Origin: Plectrocnemia conspersa
Lineage: Eukaryota; Arthropoda; Insecta; Trichoptera; Polycentropodidae
DNA length: 64,000 bases
Reading direction: 5' to 3'
Assembly: GCA_009617715.1 (NCBI GenBank)
Contig: VTFK01000174.1
Location: 186,001-250,000 of the forward strand
Shown: one piece after another, positions 1 through 12,014 of the stretch
How positions within the stretch are numbered: position 1 is the first letter of the stretch
Layout: the number at the start of each line of letters is the position of its first letter
The notes under the pieces: generated by a model
What the model was told of the DNA's origin: nothing
The model's input: only the letters and a program-made list of their open reading frames with translations
The model's database searches: none
Made by a program: the position numbers and the translations under genes

Positions 1-300
1 ACTTTTTCTATTGGCCTCAGACGACGTTTCCGCAACGTTTGTAAAGCACAGGCAATTTCATCGGAGGCACTTTTTTCGCTACGGCAACTACAGCATAATT
101 GATGCGAGCGCATGTCATACGTTTACGACTTGTAATTACGCGTAAATCACGTACCCGCAATCCGCGTACAGGGTGAGCGAAAAGTTTTTGACTTTCGAGT
201 GCGAGCTTCACTTTTTTGCGGGGAGCAATTTATAAGCACTGCTGCGGTGAACGGTATGCTTAAGTGTCACTCTTTTTCAACGGCGTTTAACATTCATCGA
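1..300. other. GC-moderate patch, nothing recognised
   Basis: This stretch is less AT-rich than what follows. An open frame of 64 codons on the minus strand (17-211) has no recognisable domain. It may be the edge of something cut off by the window start. Confidence 0.25.
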
Positions 301-699
301 CACTAAAAATAAATTTACATTTAAAAAGTCTAGAAACTTTATTATAATGTGTTATCAAAACCAAATAAAATTTATAAAATAGAAACATGACGTGAGTGCT
401 ATAATTATTTAAATATATTTAGGGTATTGACCATTAAAAAATTGTACATAAATCTAACCTAACGTCAAAATACAAAAATAAATGTCGCGGAGCAAAGAAT
501 TTAGTCTTTCTTATACAAAATTATTCCTCCTTTCAACCTATTCTTTTTTTTCATTATACCTAATTCAATGATAATCTGAATATGTAAGGTCTGGAAGGTA
601 TGGTAGTTCTTATTAAAATCATAATATTTTAGCTTCTGTCGGGTTGCGCATTATCAAGATGATAATCTACTCCTTTAATTAATTTATTTATGAAAATTA

Positions 700-740
700 A
701 ATTAAGACAATCATTACCTTAATGCGTCACAATGGTCCAA
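700..740 (-). repeat. family H hairpin, internally deleted copy
   Basis: It contains AATGCGTCACAATGGTCC preceded by a shortened AAGACAATCATTACC, which aligns to the family H element described at 33455-33493 but lacks the middle. Flanking AAATTAAATTAAG also resembles other copies. Confidence 0.5.
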
Positions 741-819
741 AAAGTGTACATTGTATTATTTTAATAAACAAAAAAATATAATAAAAATAATACATTGAAT
801 ATTCAAATTAAATGATACG

Positions 820-960
820 AACAGGTCCAGCTCCTCGTAGCAGACTTTAAACATGTTAAATTAGTAAAGAGCAGGATGGCTATAGCCATAGACAAATCTG
901 CTAGTGCGGTCATCTTGACCCTAAAATGCATCAAAAGAGGACGCGATCGTGATCCTCTAA
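820..960 (+). repeat. dispersed repeat, unclassified (copy 1)
   Basis: It shares CAGCTCCTCRTAGCA, a run ending in AAACAT, and a 3' block GGACGCGATC with the segment at 23720-23855, in the same order and orientation. The middle parts differ. It could be an old SINE or LINE tail; no coding motif is visible. Confidence 0.45.
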
Positions 961-1494
961 CACATTCCGAAACGTTTGATTGTCGACAGCTCCCTTCAGG
1001 CTCTGGTTTCAAATCTATTAAAGGCTCTGAGTTTCAAAAATGGATATTTGGTTAATCTACGATTTAAAATTATAGATCCTGATTTAAAAATGAAACGCGT
1101 TCCTCATAAAAAAGCCGAGTGTCATGGAAAATTTATCACTGACGTCGTTTACGTGTAGAGAGAATCTCCACTTGCTCTCAAAAGTGATTCCGATATCTTT
1201 AGTAAAAGTTTCTCTAGCTAAGATGTTTCAACTGAGGTCATAGGAATAAACTGATGGCGAATGGGATCGAAAAAATGACACAGTATGGAACTTTCCGAAA
1301 CTAAGGGTAGACGCTTAACATGAGCCAATCTTCATAGAGAATTTAAACATTTTTCGACATATAAAAATACGTCTAATCAAATTCTTGGGTGTTTTAAATA
1401 CATAGTATGTATAATATTCAGAGGTCTTAATTATTAATATAATTACATTGGTTATTTAAATATTTTATTTATTATTCATTATAAATCTTCAGTT

Positions 1495-1570
1495 GCAACG
1501 TGCATTATACAATGCGTTACAACCAGGCTAACACAATCAACGACTATGAAGTAGATAGTGAAACAACAGA
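1495..1570 (+). repeat. family K repeat
   Basis: The core is AATGCGTTACAACCAGGCTA followed by ACACAATCAACGACTA and a ...GTAG.TAGTGAAAC tail. It matches copies at 18033-18105 (minus), 30165-30245, 48810-48865 and 57180-57245. The consensus core is roughly AATGCGTTACAACGGGGTAA then ACACAATCAATAACTA. Its class is unknown; it may be a SINE segment. Confidence 0.55.
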
Positions 1571-2079
1571 CTGAAAAATCTGTAAATCTATTTTATCAAA
1601 TAAAATTTAATTTTAATTTTATTTGTCATCACGATATCAGAATACTTCTTTTTTTAATATTTTAATTTAATTTTTTTAGAAAGGTTATATTACGCTTTCT
1701 TGCTTTCTTCTAAAATCAGTATTAAAGTGGTTCAAAAAACATATTGTTTGGGGAACGGTCGCCACAGTGTGAGACGTATTTAAATATATTATTTCGATTA
1801 ATTTTTTTTTTTAATACTATATAACAATCATAAGTTTTTCTTGCATATCTATTTTTTTATTGAAACTCTAATTAAACATTATATTAATATTACATATTTT
1901 ATTTTTAATAAGCAGGTGATTTCTTACTAAGTAATGTGTCTGTTATAGTAAATTTTTATTTTTATTAGTATTGCAAACAATTTAACTTTTCTGTATCATT
2001 AAAATTGTATTTGTTGACAAACGGATGATTCTGTACGTGTTTATCTACATGATCATATTTTCACAGAATTGTAACGTCA

Positions 2080-2285
2080 CTATTTCCTAAATAATTTAAG
2101 CGAAACCTAATAAAAAATTTAAACTATAGTTTAAAACTTTCAATTAATCAAATTGGGTTTTGTTAGTTTTAGGTTTGAACAGCAAATTTGCGTTTCGCAA
2201 CTTTCAAATTGAGTTAAACGAAAATTTGAAGCAGCATATAATTTCATTACAACCGTCAGTTATATTATAGTTTTTCTAGTCAATA
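2080..2285 (-). repeat. family M repeat fragment
   Basis: On the minus strand it reads AATTATATGCTGCT, then GTTGCGAAACGCAAATTTGC and TGTTCAAACCTAAAACTAAC. This matches the GAAACATACATTTGCTGTTC block of the family M copies at 44885-45600 and 57290-57790. Confidence 0.55.
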
Positions 2286-2312
2286 GTTTTGATTTATTTA
2301 TTTAAATTTAAT

Positions 2313-2353
2313 TAAGACCATCGTGATCTAACAGGTTACCCCAATGCGTCACG
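2313..2353 (-). repeat. family H hairpin element
   Basis: GACCATCGTGAT is followed by AACAGGTTACCCCAATGCG and TCACGAT; arms of about 10-12 bp pair imperfectly. It lies directly beside the hAT-related segment at 2365-3000, as another copy lies inside the hAT element at 12015-13456. Confidence 0.6.
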
Positions 2354-2364
2354 ATACAGTACTG

Positions 2365-3000
2365 ATACAAATAATACCGATATTGATGATATACATTACT
2401 ATTAGTATTACAAAATAAATTACTGGTAGGATCGAAAAAAATGGGTGCGATTCAATAGGGAATTATGTTAAGAGATATCTGCATTTAAATAAATACTTTG
2501 CATGGTAAATTTTCAGAATTTATTTTCTGAAAAATATTTGTTGTAGAGAGTACTTCATGGGGTGTTTACAGTTTCTAAGCTAATTTTCACCTAATTTTTC
2601 TAACAGTATTGTATGAAGAATTATATTTATAGAGCAATTATTTTATATATTGCTCATTTAAAATCCCCCAAAAATTTATTTATTGAAAAAAATATCTTCA
2701 TGGTTTAGAACTATGAAAATGACGATACTTATATTGCTTGAAAGCTGAAACATAAAATTTAATAATTCTCATTATAAAAGATTAACTTAAATAGTGTTAT
2801 CAAAATAATAATATTATGTAGTATTTTTTTTTCTGTATGTTTGTATTTGCTCGATACAAGTTCTTAGATTAAAAATATGTAATAAAAATAGTAGATAACT
2901 AGCCATTTTTTAACACGTTAAAAATGGACTGTAATGTGAAAAGGTATTATTTATAGATTATATCTAAACAGAGGTATTAAAATTGTACAAGCAGAGGCAT
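2365..3000 (+). mobile_element. hAT-type element relic, related to the 12.0-13.5 kb element
   Basis: TACCGATATTGATGAT, TAGTATTACAAAATAAATTA and a later ATGGTTTAGAACTATGAAAA with ATATTGCTTGAAAG follow the same order as in the elements at 12015 (TACTGGTATTGAGG..., ATGGCTTAGAACAATG) and 55396 (ATATTGCTTGAAAG). No coding capacity remains and ends are not defined. Confidence 0.45.
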
Positions 3001-3310
3001 TATATTTTGGTTAATATCTAAACACTAATGGTTTTATTATAATTATTTTTTCATATAAAAACTAACGTTTCTTTCGGGTACATCTATGTATATACATATT
3101 AACAAAAAATAATTTGTCGAACAGTCAAAAACATTTTTGGTTTGTACTTGATTAAAAATTGAAAGATAATTAACGAAATGATACGTAATATTATTAGGTT
3201 GTTAAAAAAATAACTGTGGTTTTGCTCAATCATTTTAAAGTGAATATGAGTTATTAAATTAATATATAACATATTTTTAGATGCGTTCAAAATGGACTGT
3301 ATAACAACAG
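2905..3310 (+). repeat. short duplicated segment
   Basis: Two copies of a motif like ACGTTAAAAATGGACTGTA occur at about 2912 and 3283, about 370 bp apart, in AT-rich DNA. No other structure is seen. Confidence 0.3.
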
Positions 3311-3637
3311 ATGTTGTTTAAAAAAATCGCGTTCATGTCTTACGAGATGTAAAAGGTCAGGGGCGTTATTAACGATTAACTTAAGACATTAGTTGAATCA
3401 GAATCAAGCACAACAGCTTTGCCCACTTAAACAGCTTTAAATATAAGGTGTTTACAATGTGTTTTACTTATTTCACGCAATAGAAACGTTCCATTTCTCG
3501 ATCGTATTGTATCGTACGACAAACATTAGATACTTTGAAAAAATATTAATCTAATCATTTCTCAAAAATTCGCTCAGTATAATCTAGTTAATTTTTTAAA
3601 TCCTATCGAAACCATAATTGTCAATAAATCTAAACCT

Positions 3638-3835
3638 ATGTCTGATCCTTATAATAATAAATCGAAAATAGTAAATTCTCTTGCACGACCATTACAGATC
3701 GCAAGATTCACTCTCAAAAAGTTTAGCCATTCAATATTGCTTCATCTGCCATACTCACTAGACATTTTGCCAATTTTTAACAAGATATGGTCTACAAGAA
3801 CCATGCTACTGTTGAAATTATTTCAATTTTAGAAA
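3638..3835 (+). pseudogene. mariner-family transposase relic
   Basis: The open frame contains ARPLQIARFTLKKF then LLHLPYSLDILP. This lines up with the mariner (DD34D) catalytic-domain signature NARPHxAxxTLxKL...LPHPPYSPDLxP. The Asp before NARP and the His of ARPH are lost, and the frame ends before the YHLF block, so it is inactive. No TIRs are visible nearby. The match rests on motif spacing and order. Confidence 0.7.
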
Positions 3836-4007
3836 TCCGGTATTTTACGCTACAGAAATATAAAAAATGTTTTGAATAGCATTGTGTGTTCGTGTATGTT
3901 ACTTCTGCTTATAAAAATTTAACCAGCGTGATAGATCAGTGCTTGAAAACCTTAAAGACTTGTACTCAAATGTTTATTAATTTCCATTGCATCTGTGAGA
4001 TTTAAAT

Positions 4008-4175
4008 TAGTGATTATATAATTATAATTTCGAATGATTATCGCAGATTGCATATTTTTAATGGCTAGTACTGATATTTTTTTTCTTATAATCAATACGA
4101 ATGATGATTAATTTATAGTATGCTTGAAGTAATTAAATACTGTAACATTTTTTTGTAGTAATTCTGACAGCAAGT
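4008..4175 (+). repeat. SINE S1 body, plus a family N block
   Basis: TTAGTGATTATATAATTATAATTTCGAATGATTATCGCAGATT (written here only by its ends, TTAGTGATTATATAATTATA and ATCGCAGATT) matches the body of the SINE at 18255-18520. It is followed by GCTTGAAGTAATTAAATACT, shared with about 16386-16445. Confidence 0.5.
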
Positions 4176-4282
4176 AAAATTAAATCTATTATTTTAAAAT
4201 TAAAATATATAGATACTTTTTATTGGTAACATATACATATGTATGAAAGTTTATTTATTATTTAAATTCTATTTTTCGATAC

Positions 4283-4340
4283 TTCATAACTATTGGAATA
4301 TATTTTAAAATTCATAACTATTGGAATATAGTTAAAAATA
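4283..4340 (+). repeat. tandem duplication of ~28 bp
   Basis: TCATAACTATTGGAATATA occurs twice back-to-back, separated by TTTTAAAAT. A third, reversed trace (CCAATAGTT) follows within 40 bp. Confidence 0.6.
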
Positions 4341-4559
4341 TCAAATATTCGAAAGCTCCAATAGTTCTGTATACACTGTGTATATGTAAATATGATTATT
4401 TTTAATTATTATAAAACATATGTTACATTTTTATAATTTTTAGCAATGCTCCTAAAATAAATAACAGAAAATAGGTTTTATTGAGCTATTTTTAAATTAT
4501 AAATCTAATAGTTTAAGACGATTTTTCGAAAAATTACAGTTGGACCCTTTCGCCAAGTT

Positions 4560-5045
4560 TTTTTTAATCAAGCCGCCACTTTGTCGAGAATTTTCGAAAA
4601 GATCTCATCGCCTCCCGTATGACGGCCGATGACGTTTCGCTCGCAAGTATCCCTCTTTCAGAAAAAGCGGCATCATTAAGTCGGTGTGTGCGATTTTGCC
4701 GCCGAAGCGTTCGTTTTCTCAAATTAACGCCGATCCTTTGTGCTTTTTTTATTTCCACATGGGCCCCCGATCGAGTTCACACTCCAAATACTCGATTGTG
4801 AGCTTTTCGCCGGCGACCGGTTCTCGGTGGCGGCGCTGGTTCGGTTGTTGCTGCCTTTTTTAAATTTTATTTTATTTCCTGACACTTTGTCTCTCATTGT
4901 CTCCATTGTGCGAGGTGTAATATATTTGCCCCCGATGCGAGTATGGATACCAATTGATATTTCTTTATCCGAACCCTTTGGCGGCCGACCGAAAGTCGTT
5001 TGGTGGCACGGATAGGTGTGAATGATTGCCGAATAAAAGTTGATA
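4560..5045. promoter_or_regulatory. GC-rich island downstream of omb; contains a T-box half-site
   Basis: This is a low-repeat island, clearly richer in C/G and CpG than its surroundings. It has overlapping open frames on both strands, as expected from few AT-rich stops, and none resembles a known protein. AGGTGTGA at 5014-5021 is an exact T-box half-site. A regulatory role is inference; an unrecognised exon or lncRNA cannot be excluded. Confidence 0.3.
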
Positions 5046-5327
5046 TACCTCGTCATTTTTCACATTATCATATCGTTACCGATATTATTTAGATGTTGTA
5101 AATTCAGGCAAAAAATCATTTTGCAAGTACAAAGTAAATTTCTACATACATGTTTGTTTAGATATTAATTAATTTGTTTTATTCAAGAGCGTAGGATTTT
5201 GATTGAAATACATAAGTTCAATTGCTGTAAAACGAGCATTTTTAAATAATACCATTTTTTATTATCGATCCCGATCCGAAGCTTACTGTAACGCTGGCTA
5301 TCAAAAATTCTTATATTATTTTTTTAT

Positions 5328-5375
5328 ATACCATCGTGACGTGACAGGTTAACCTAATTCGTCCTGATTGCCAAA
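5328..5375 (-). repeat. family H hairpin element
   Basis: ACCATCGTGACGTGACAGGT leads into TAACCTAATTCGTCCTGATTG, the family H module with a few substitutions. On the minus strand the flank TACTTTTGGCAATC is shared with the copy at 12655, so the repeat unit extends beyond the hairpin. Confidence 0.6.
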
Positions 5376-5747
5376 AGTATAAAATATATCACAATTATTG
5401 CGATTAGAGACAATCACCTGTAGGGACCATGATCATCTTTCAAGAGCAAAGAAGCTTCGAAAAAAATGATCGTGACAATATGGTAGTATTCTGTGGGAAT
5501 TATTATTCGATCGTTTCTTAAACTAGGCGAGATAATTACAGTATAATCATATAATAGGAATTTGTAAACTTAGGTATAAAACATCCGACTCATTGTGATA
5601 TTGCTCTATGATACTGCAAAACGTCAAACTTCACTAATAACTGTTGCAAAATTAAGATCGAAAATTTGATTTCAAGATATCATAAGTATATTCAAAATCT
5701 CTATTTTGCATAAAAAATATCTATATCTTTAAAAGGAACCAAATACT

Positions 5748-6215
5748 AGCGTTAACTATATGCCAAGTCGCATAAAAGCTCGTATGGGGCCCGGTCAATT
5801 TACCACATGACTCGTTTTTTATTAAAAAAAAATAATTAAAATTTTTTTTAAATGCAAATTAAGCTTTTAAACACTTTTTGCATACGACATTTTTCAGTGA
5901 GATTTTAATTTTCAAAGTTATGACACTTTTAAATTTTACATTGGCCGCCATTTTGTAAAAAAAAATTATATATTTTTTTCATACAGAACGTATAGCGGGT
6001 GCTCGGTAGTTCTATACGATACTAAAAATTTAATTTTTAATCTTTAAAACCAAGCAGTTAAGAGCGTTAACTCTTCTGAAAGTCTCAAAATGGCTCGTAC
6101 GGGGTCCGATCGAACTGATACATCGCTTGTTTTGAAGCAAAAAACATTTTTTTTTATATTTTATTGAGATGAAGTTTATGCTTTTAAACGTTTCGTACCT
6201 CTAGCCTCTTGTGAA
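5748..6215 (+). repeat. tandem dimer, period ~315 bp
   Basis: AGCGTTAACT at 5748 and 6063 starts two diverged units. Both then carry a GCTCGTAYGGGGYCCGRTC block, an A-rich run, and a GCTTTTAAAC block. Between them lies GGCCGCCATTTTG, reminiscent of the array at 33.5-35.1 kb. It is likely satellite or transposon derived. Confidence 0.55.
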
Positions 6216-7149
6216 TTAAGAGCCTTTATCAGTCACTTTAAAAGTAGCATGTTCAATTAAAAACAATTTATCTAATTGATGATTTAGAAAATTATGCTGT
6301 ATCTGAAAATATAAAATTAGTGTTAATTATATAATTAAAATTCCAATTGTTTATCACTGATTATATTTTCGTAGATCTTTCTTATATCACGCACATAAAT
6401 CATAAAGAATAATTAAAATAAAATAGTGTCATATATTGATTTTATATTATATTATTAGTTTATAATTAATAAAATAGATATTCTTTTTATAATTTATTTA
6501 TTAAAATAGGAATTACAGTAATTAGAAAAAAATATAAAAGAAATTCTCGCGTATTAAGTGACGAGTGTGAGAGAGATAATAATGTGTTTTTTCGCAAACT
6601 TAAATAGAACGAGTAACTCGGTTCAATTTCAGTATGCGCGTAGGCGTCCTATGGTCAACACGCATGACAAGCGCTGTCACGTGGTCAAGTTATAATACCA
6701 CGTGCTTATCGAGGACTTACTGACATCTTTGAATATTTTAGGGCACCTAAAGAGATTAAATATATTTTTGATAATATATTCTTCTAACAGATATCGTTAT
6801 TATATTTTTTTCATATAAAATTAAATAATTAAAATATAATTAGTGGTACTTGATTTTGTTAAAAAAAATCGTTTCGAATATCTTTATGTATTTTCCAGAT
6901 CGGTTTATATAAATGTCGCACCATAACGAATTCTTATTTAGAATCGATGGCGACAAATTCTAGGATACTCACAGATGTGGTGTTCGTATTCTGAAGTATC
7001 ATTTTTATGTATTATGGCATTTTGCAAAAGCCGACAAAGATTTTACGTAAATTGAATATTTACGACCGAAAAGTTTTCACTGATATTGTATTGGTGAGTG
7101 CCCACACAAACTTTTATCATTATCAGTAGCGTAATTTTAATAATATGAC
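6216..7149. other. AT-rich intergenic DNA
   Basis: It holds a weak SINE S1-like trace near 6312-6380 (TTAGTGTTAATTATATAATT...ATCACTGATT) and a slightly GC-richer stretch around 6545-6720 containing two CACGTG-like motifs (TCACGTGG, CCACGTGC). No gene is seen. Confidence 0.3.
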
Positions 7150-7450
7150 AATTTAAAAATTGCGTTTAATTGGCACATTTTTCGATCGCGCGCAAATATG
7201 CCAGCTGTACGTGACAGCAGCCGCCGTCTGGACGGCATATGAAATTTGTGGCAAGGTGGCCGCTATTAGGGAGTCGGCGACCTCGGTCGACTTCAGTTGA
7301 ACTTCGGTTCGGACAACTTCCAGATAATGTAGTGCTAGCATAGGGTTTGAATTATATTTTTTGGTCAAGGAATCAAGGAAGAATAATATCGTTGATCTCT
7401 TCCCGTTTCCCCGGAACACTTTTATGGTAAAGTCACTTGATCTGAAAATC
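7150..7450. other. GC-richer patch, no gene recognised
   Basis: This is a low-repeat patch with an open frame of 99 codons on the minus strand lacking any recognisable motif. It could be conserved regulatory DNA. Confidence 0.25.
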
Positions 7451-8300
7451 ACGATGTAATATTTAAAATTATTTTAAAGCATGAAGAACTTATGACTTGA
7501 AAGCATAAATGATAAGTGGTATGACTCGGCAACAAATACCTAAAAAAATTGGATGCAAATTTTTATGGAGCTTGATATTTTTCGATATAAATGTTTAAAT
7601 TTTCATTAATCGCGAAAGATAATTAATAGTGTAGTAATTTCAATGCACTGATGTACCTGTACATGTACTCATGTTTTATTTGTAATGATTTGATAATATA
7701 TGGGGTAAAAATATCTTCATTACTTGAAAATCTTAAACATTGGCAAATGATAAATAATAAACGGGTTGCCTTTTTTAGCTTTATATTTTTTTTAAACTTC
7801 AAACATATATGTTTATGTACTATGTTTAATATCTGTACTTTTTATCAATATTAACTAATATATTACTCTACTTTTAGTTTTAACAGATTTAAGCAATAAT
7901 GAAAATCACATTTCTATAAATAATAAATAATGTTATGCAGCAATTAAATTTTTAAATGTTACATAACAGTTGGTTATAACTATAATATATTATCTTACAA
8001 AAACTCTGATTTATACATATTCTCCCTTTAGATCTTTCTGAGAGCCAGATAAGACGTTGCTAGTAGCAGTATCAATCATGCATTCGATTATCCGTATTTA
8101 TACTGCTTTTTAACAGTTATATGTGAAATAAATATAGTTATAAATAATAATGTTTTAACTTTTTTTAAATGATATATTTCCTCTTTATACAAAATAAATG
8201 GATATAAATTGTTAAGATTGTAACAAGACGATTTAGCATATCGTTCCAACGCCCAAGTCAAAAAAAACTCGGTAGAAAACTATGAAGTTTTAAGACGGGC
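7451..8300. other. AT-rich intergenic DNA
   Basis: Nothing supported: no repeat match or open frame with recognisable content. Confidence 0.3.
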
Positions 8301-8800
8301 TATTTTATGTCTTAAGCAAACTCGAATGGCCTTTGAGTCATCAACAATTTCCACTCATCATCAGCATAGCATTATTCATGAATTTTCCACCAGACTCCGC
8401 CATATTAGTATACAATGGGGAGACAATCCGACGCTAACGAGTATTGTTCATTCGGCGTGCTTTGTGATACAGACTTCCTTTCGGATGATGTCTTGTTTCT
8501 GCAGAGCGAGACAATGGACGTATAATTGATAGTTCTTTTTCTATTTGATGCGATTTATATATGGATTTTGCGCCGGGGTGCCATCCTTCCGAAGGCCCGA
8601 CATTCCGCCATCCATCACCGGCTGTAATCACCACTCAGCCTCCTTTGTTCCTACCGACTCATCAACTACACCACCGCGACACGAGACCGAGAGACAGGCG
8701 TCCGATGTAGGACGGATTCGTTTCCACCGTGTGAATCTAATGAAAATGATCTACGAGACGGTAAGAATCTGCTGCGGATTGCCGCATCTGTAAAATGTGA
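8300..8800. other. GC-richer patch, no gene recognised
   Basis: Non-repetitive sequence of mixed composition with short open frames on both strands (for example 8545-8793 plus). None has a domain I recognise. Possible regulatory DNA or an unannotated transcript. Confidence 0.25.
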
Positions 8801-9891
8801 ATCTACATTATTACCGAAACAAGAGATACGAAGTAATATTGGCAGTCAAAGGATTCACATGTAAAAATTGTTTCGTCAGGGATGTCTTTTTTTTCAAAAC
8901 TTTCCAAGAAATACGGTGATATATTAAGGGAGATTGTGAAGGTGTTATGCTGATGATTGTTTGATTGTCAAATATATTTTACTTATATTCTTCACTATAT
9001 TTAGATAAAAAAAATAGTGAAATCAAAAAATGTAAATTAGTATTTTTTAATTAAAATTTTTACTTATATATATTGACGTATTCTTAAATATATTGTATTT
9101 AAATCATTTTTGTTGTGCGAAATTTTTGCTTGCGTAATAATCCCCGAACTATATGGCACAATGAAAGTAAAAAGATCCATATGAGTTTTGGGTATTACTT
9201 CATTACTATTGTAGTAGTAAGCAGCATTTTACAGTCTTTGATTTCTCTAAAAAAATATTTTCTTTGACGTTCGTGATTATAGAAATTCGCAAAATTTGTG
9301 CAATTTTGTTGTAGTTTAGAAAGAAGAGTTTCGATGTTGAGCAGAAATCCAAACTTTTCATCAAAATCGTGTTGATATTTTTACTTCTCCGGCCATCTTT
9401 CTATGTTGCCTATTTTTTTTCAATTTATATTTTTCAATCTGTGCATTTTATTTTTGATATTTTAACACAATTTTCGCATAAATCATTGCAGAATTCGAAC
9501 AATTCTAATTATAGAAATGCAAGATCAGTTACTGTTTTTGTGAAATAGTAGGATTTTGCAATCGCTTTTGATTTGATTTTTTTTAGAAATTGCAGAAATT
9601 AGGCAAAACAGTGAATTTTAAACTAAAAATATTCGTAGCAATTATGTTGCATCGCTTCTATTTTCAAACTTGTCATATCTTGATCTTTTGACAAATATTA
9701 TTCAAGTTCGACCAAAGTGTTCTCGATGAATAGCTATGACAGCTTTTACTGTTGTGCTTTCGTGTTTCTCAATTTTTATTAATTGTTTGAATGTCAATAG
9801 TATTTTTTAAAATCCTTTTGAGCGAATAGCAGAATGATAAAAAACGCATTTATGCTTTTAATTGTTCCGAAAAAAGTGACCACCATTGGTT
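8801..9891. other. AT-rich intergenic DNA
   Basis: No gene, RNA gene or clear repeat was recognised in this stretch. Confidence 0.3.
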
Positions 9892-10312
9892 CTTGCTTCA
9901 GTGAGTGTGTTTCGGCTGCATTTAAACTATCACAGTTGAAAAAATAATGCTATGTCATTCCTATTAAAATCAAATATATTGTTTGAATATGATTTTTTAC
10001 CAACTTCGTTTCGGCGCCAATCTCAATCTTGCGCCCGAGTGCTCATGCTTCTTCTCTCCCCCCCTACGTTACGGTTATATATGTATATAATACATATATA
10101 ATATTAGTTGTGTGATGTGTGGTCTAAAATTTATTAACGTGTAACCAAAGCGCTTTTCGTTGTTTAAGTGGTCGTAATGGTGACCTCTCAAACATGTCTG
10201 TAAAAAACTTAAATTATTTTCAATAAAAAATGATAAATGGCAGATAATTTTAACATAAAATAATAACAAAATAAAAATAAATAAATCACTATCGTAACAT
10301 ACGGAGAGTCAT
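9892..10312 (+). repeat. ~420-bp repeat, left member of an inverted pair
   Basis: Starting at CTTGCTTCAGTGAGTGTG and ending at CATACGGAGAGTC, the whole segment matches the reverse complement of 11431-11841 with small indels. It contains CCCCCCCTACG beside a GGCGCCAATCTCAAT block and a CATTACGACCAC/GGTGACCTCTCAA block. It is non-coding, and is either one family inserted twice in opposite orientation or the arms of a fold-back element. Confidence 0.75.
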
Positions 10313-10437
10313 ATTCTGAAAATAAGTGTAACAACTTATTTTTTTCCCGCAGAAATATGCATTTAATGAATTAATAATATTTAAAAAAAATTACTACTGA
10401 CTGACAACTTCTGCCCCTCCCCTCGAAAAGGCTAAAA

Positions 10438-10525
10438 TGACGTTTCTGATCCATATAGGATTCAAACCCAGGTCTTTTAAATTAATGGTTAGCTACTTGT
10501 ACCGCTCTTATTATCAGTATCAATC
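10438..10525 (-). repeat. SINE S1 tRNA-like head
   Basis: On the minus strand GGTACAAGTAGCTAACC resembles a pol III A box. About 30 bp later, GACCTGGGTTTGAATCC resembles a B box. No acceptor-stem pairing is visible, so it is not a functional tRNA. The downstream body differs from other S1 copies. Confidence 0.55.
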
Positions 10526-10529
10526 AATA

Positions 10530-11430
10530 ATTTTAATTAATAGTAAGTGATTTATATATTTTTGATAAATTAAATGTTTAGTTGTGTTGCTATTACAACG
10601 AATGAAATGGATTTAAGAACATTGCCGAATAATACTACAATACAAATTAATGTATATACATTTTGGTATTAGTGTTTTTAAAATCCTAATATAATTATTA
10701 TTTTTTTTATTCTATAGTAAAACATTTGTTGTTTTTCATAATTAGTTCTCATGGTTTGAGACCTTTCTATACTCTACAAATATTTTAAGGTTTATATATA
10801 GTTGTGGTATATAAGCGTGTGAATGCAATAGTTGCAGACTTGCGAAAAAATCACACATTCAAGCTTCCAGCGAAAAGGTGCGGCCGGGAACAAAAGAAGT
10901 TGTCTGAATATGTAAAATTGTGGAAATGTCTCCAGTCACAGGCGAGACGTGTCGGTCTCCTAACGCGGCAGAAGAAGGAGACGAGCGAATAAAACCAAGA
11001 CCCTTCGCAGTCTACCTAAACAACATATATATATATATTCTCTCGCCAATTTTCCAAACTTGTTAATCTTCCGCAGAAAAACTGCGGCCGCTAAGAGATC
11101 TTATCGGACGTGTCATCGCTTTCCTGTCAATTTATCCCCCCGAGCTTCGGGAATGACGGGAATTTACAGTTGGGTCGTGGGATGACGGCTTTTTCGACGG
11201 ATAGGTTCAATTAAAGGATGAAAAGACTTTTTAAGCTGCTTTGTATGAAATTTTCGATTGATATGTCAACCTTAGTCGTGCATAAATTGAATTTGAATTA
11301 AAGTGAATTTTTTCTCTTTAATTTAGATACATATGAATATGTGGAAATATTTTTAATTTATTTTCTGTAATTACGCATGAGTTTATGACTCATTCGTTTA
11401 TATTTTAAATTCTTTGGTACGAATTTGAAT
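10530..11430. other. spacer between the inverted repeats
   Basis: AT-rich DNA, with a GC-richer non-repetitive patch at about 11040-11225 and an open frame of 62 codons at 10804-10992 (plus) that I do not recognise. The presence of unique DNA here favours two independent insertions over one fold-back transposon. Confidence 0.35.
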
Positions 11431-11841
11431 TTGACTCTCCGTATGTTACGATACTGATTTATTTATTTTTATTTTGTTAATATTTTAATTTGAAATTGTC
11501 TGCCACTTATCATTTTTTTATTAAAAATAATTTAAGAGTTTTTTATAGTCATGCTTGAGAGGTCACCATAACGACCACTTAAACAACGAAAAAGACCACA
11601 GATCACACAACTAATATTGTATATATAATATATATTATATATGTATACATATATAACCATAGCGTAGAGGGGGGGACAGAGGGGGGCATGAGCCCCCGGG
11701 CGCAAAATTGAGAGTGGCGCCAAAACGAAGTTGATAATAAATCATAATAAAACAATATATTTGATTTTAATAGGAATGACATGGCATTCTTTTTTCAACC
11801 GTGATAGCTTAAATGCAGCCGAATCACACTCACTCAAGCGA
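11431..11841 (-). repeat. ~410-bp repeat, right member of the inverted pair
   Basis: Reverse-complement partner of 9892-10312. GACTCTCCGTATGTTACGAT opens it and CTCACTCAAGCGAG closes it. The G-rich part here is longer (GAGGGGGGGACAGAGGGGGG), and a (TA)-rich run in the middle differs in length between the two. Confidence 0.75.
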
Positions 11842-12014
11842 GAATAGTCATAAAATAAGATTGATACAATTTACAATACATTAAATTTTATTTCTAATGT
11901 TGTAATACAACGCGTGAATTAGTGAAAAATATTTTTTTTTTCAACTATTGATATAACTATGAATAAAAAAACAGAGCTGATTATACTAAAGCTGCATTTT
12001 CTCAGCTTTACAAC

